Assembly (NCBI GenBank): GCA_003132605.1 | Contig: PKYJ01000040.1 | Location: 223-6,035 of the forward strand | Reading direction: 5' to 3' | Origin: Peptococcaceae bacterium | GTDB taxonomy: Bacteria; Bacillota; DSM-12270; Thermacetogeniales; Thermacetogeniaceae | Length of the DNA: 5,813 nucleotides | Shown here: positions 5,481 through 5,813 of the stretch, piece by piece | Numbering within the stretch: position 1 is the first letter of the stretch | How the letters are laid out: each line of letters begins with the position of its first letter | The notes under the pieces: model-generated | Told to the model about the DNA's origin: nothing | The model's input: only the letters and a program-made list of their open reading frames with translations | The model's database searches: none | Translations under genes and position numbers: made by a program

Positions 5481-5493
5481 CGGTCTTTGACCG
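5481..5493. promoter_or_regulatory. Small dyad in the moaA promoter spacer
   Basis: CGGTC and GACCG flank TTT, five perfect pairs, placed three bases upstream of the -10 element between the -10 and -35 positions. The position is what one would expect of a repressor operator. The arms are short, so chance is a real alternative. Confidence 0.25.
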
Positions 5494-5544
5494 CGTGCAT
5501 CTGATCTGGGGGTGTGCGAAACGTAGTGAGATTCTTGTTGGCAT

Positions 5545-5579
5545 TGGCAGGCTATGAGGCTTTGCCTCATAGCCTGCCA
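5545..5579. repeat. Perfect 16-base inverted repeat with TTT loop
   Basis: TGGCAGGCTATGAGGC (5545-5560) and its exact reverse complement (5564-5579) are separated by three bases, so the hairpin is very stable on either strand. No T tract follows on either strand, so it is not a classical intrinsic terminator. It may still stop or stabilise the 3' end of the upstream ABC permease transcript, or be a dispersed palindromic repeat. Confidence 0.7.
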
Positions 5580-5600
5580 CCTTGATTGCGAGCGCAGCGA

Positions 5601-5665
5601 GCCGGGTGCCCTCTGGGCGCGGCATCCCGGCCGTACCCGGCGCCCGACTCAGTCTTATGCTCGGG
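5601..5665. repeat. GC-rich cluster of overlapping inverted repeats
   Basis: GCCGGG at 5601-5606 can pair with CCCGGC at 5626-5631 or, as GCCGGGT, with ACCCGGC at 5635-5641. GGGCGCGG (5615-5622) pairs with CCGGCGCCC (5637-5645) with one bulged base, and CCCGA (5643-5647) with TCGGG (5661-5665). These pairings compete for the same bases. It starts about 25 bases after the ABC permease stop in the direction of transcription, so it is probably part of that gene's 3' trailer. Confidence 0.45.
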
Positions 5666-5690
5666 ACTGTAAGGTGTTCGTGGCATCCTC

Positions 5691-5813
5691 CTACTCGTAC
5701 CCCAGAGCCTCGGCTGGGCTGAGGTAGGCCGCCTTGCGCGCCGGGTAGTAGCCGAAGAAGACGCCCACGAAGATGGAAAACCCGACCGAGACCAGGATAG
5801 AAGTAATGGAGAT
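5691..5813 (-). CDS. ABC transporter permease, MacB/FtsX type (C-terminal end)
   Basis: Only the last 40 codons and the TAG stop are in the window; the gene continues beyond the right edge. The fragment is a hydrophobic membrane segment rich in Ile, Val and Phe (about residues 3-22 of the fragment), followed by GYYPARKAAYLSPAEALGYE. The P-A-R-x-A-A-x-L-x-P-x-E/D-A-L ending is characteristic of permeases of the MacB/LolC/FtsX superfamily, whose last transmembrane helix lies directly before it. Such proteins work with a partner ATPase to export or extract substrates, or to couple across the membrane. The substrate cannot be told from this piece. It is on the same strand as the Moco genes but separated by 305 bases with strong dyads, so probably a separate transcription unit. 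Confidence 0.88.
   Translation of the reverse strand: MSITSILVSVGFSIFVGVFFGYYPARKAAYLSPAEALGYE

Larger units (their letters stand above)
5386..5690. other. 305-base gene-free gap upstream of moaA
   Basis: No credible gene on either strand. A 77-codon minus-strand frame runs through the leader into moaA out of frame and is not convincing. The gap contains a probable -10 element and a small dyad near moaA, a perfect 16-base hairpin at 5545-5579 and a GC-rich cluster of dyads at 5601-5665 just after the ABC permease stop. I could not match the moaA leader to a molybdenum cofactor riboswitch by eye. Confidence 0.65.

Noticed and set aside
4024..5490. A 488-codon open frame on the plus strand, the second longest frame in the window
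   Set aside because: It runs antisense through moaA and part of moaC, which carry complete catalytic motifs on the minus strand. Its translation is low-complexity and matches no family, as expected of a GC-rich shadow frame.
5601..5665. tRNA gene
   Set aside because: No cloverleaf with a T-loop GTTCRA sequence or an anticodon arm of proper size could be built on either strand.
5386..5690. Molybdenum cofactor riboswitch in the moaA leader
   Set aside because: The position is right and the region is structured, but I could not recognise the conserved motif by eye. The likely promoter near 5472 would leave most of the structured part untranscribed. A covariance-model search would decide.

Overview
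The window looks like chromosomal DNA of a fairly GC-rich, low-temperature-or-thermophilic Firmicute of the class Clostridia, in the style of the Desulfotomaculum/Pelotomaculum/Moorella relatives. This is inference from three things: a perfect CIRCE element (the HrcA operator typical of Firmicutes) in front of groES-groEL, strong GGAGG-type ribosome binding sites including two that select GTG starts, and the sequence character of GroEL, MogA/MoaB and the small MOSC protein. All supported genes lie on the minus strand.

Reading in the direction of transcription (high to low coordinates): the last 40 codons of a MacB/FtsX-type ABC transporter permease (5691-5813); a 305-base gene-free gap with several strong dyads and a likely moaA promoter (5386-5690); a compact molybdenum cofactor cluster moaA (4405-5385), moaC (3897-4400), a stand-alone MOSC-domain gene (3475-3912) and mog (2937-3437); an ~850-base gene-free stretch (about 2086-2936); then the HrcA/CIRCE-controlled chaperonin operon groES (1733-2020) and groEL (88-1710), whose 3' trailer runs to the window edge.

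The Moco genes are tightly packed (4-base gap, 16-base overlap, 37-base gap), so they are probably co-transcribed. MoaA and MoaC convert GTP to cyclic pyranopterin monophosphate, and the MogA/MoaB protein acts later, at molybdopterin adenylylation. The MOSC protein has an unassigned but presumably molybdenum/sulfur-related role. The later genes moaD, moaE, moeA and moeB are not in the window.

The least ordinary part is the gap between mog and groES. It holds an AT-rich half with a perfect 9-base DnaA-box match and a strong hairpin. Its GC-rich half carries three degenerate tandem repeats of 82-86 bases. Each repeat can form a small hairpin, and two of the three show paired, compensatory base changes that keep the stem. 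The repeats are followed by a plus-strand intrinsic-terminator-like structure although no plus-strand protein gene is visible. Together these suggest a structured, possibly transcribed non-coding element. No known defence system, CRISPR array, insertion sequence, tRNA or rRNA was seen.
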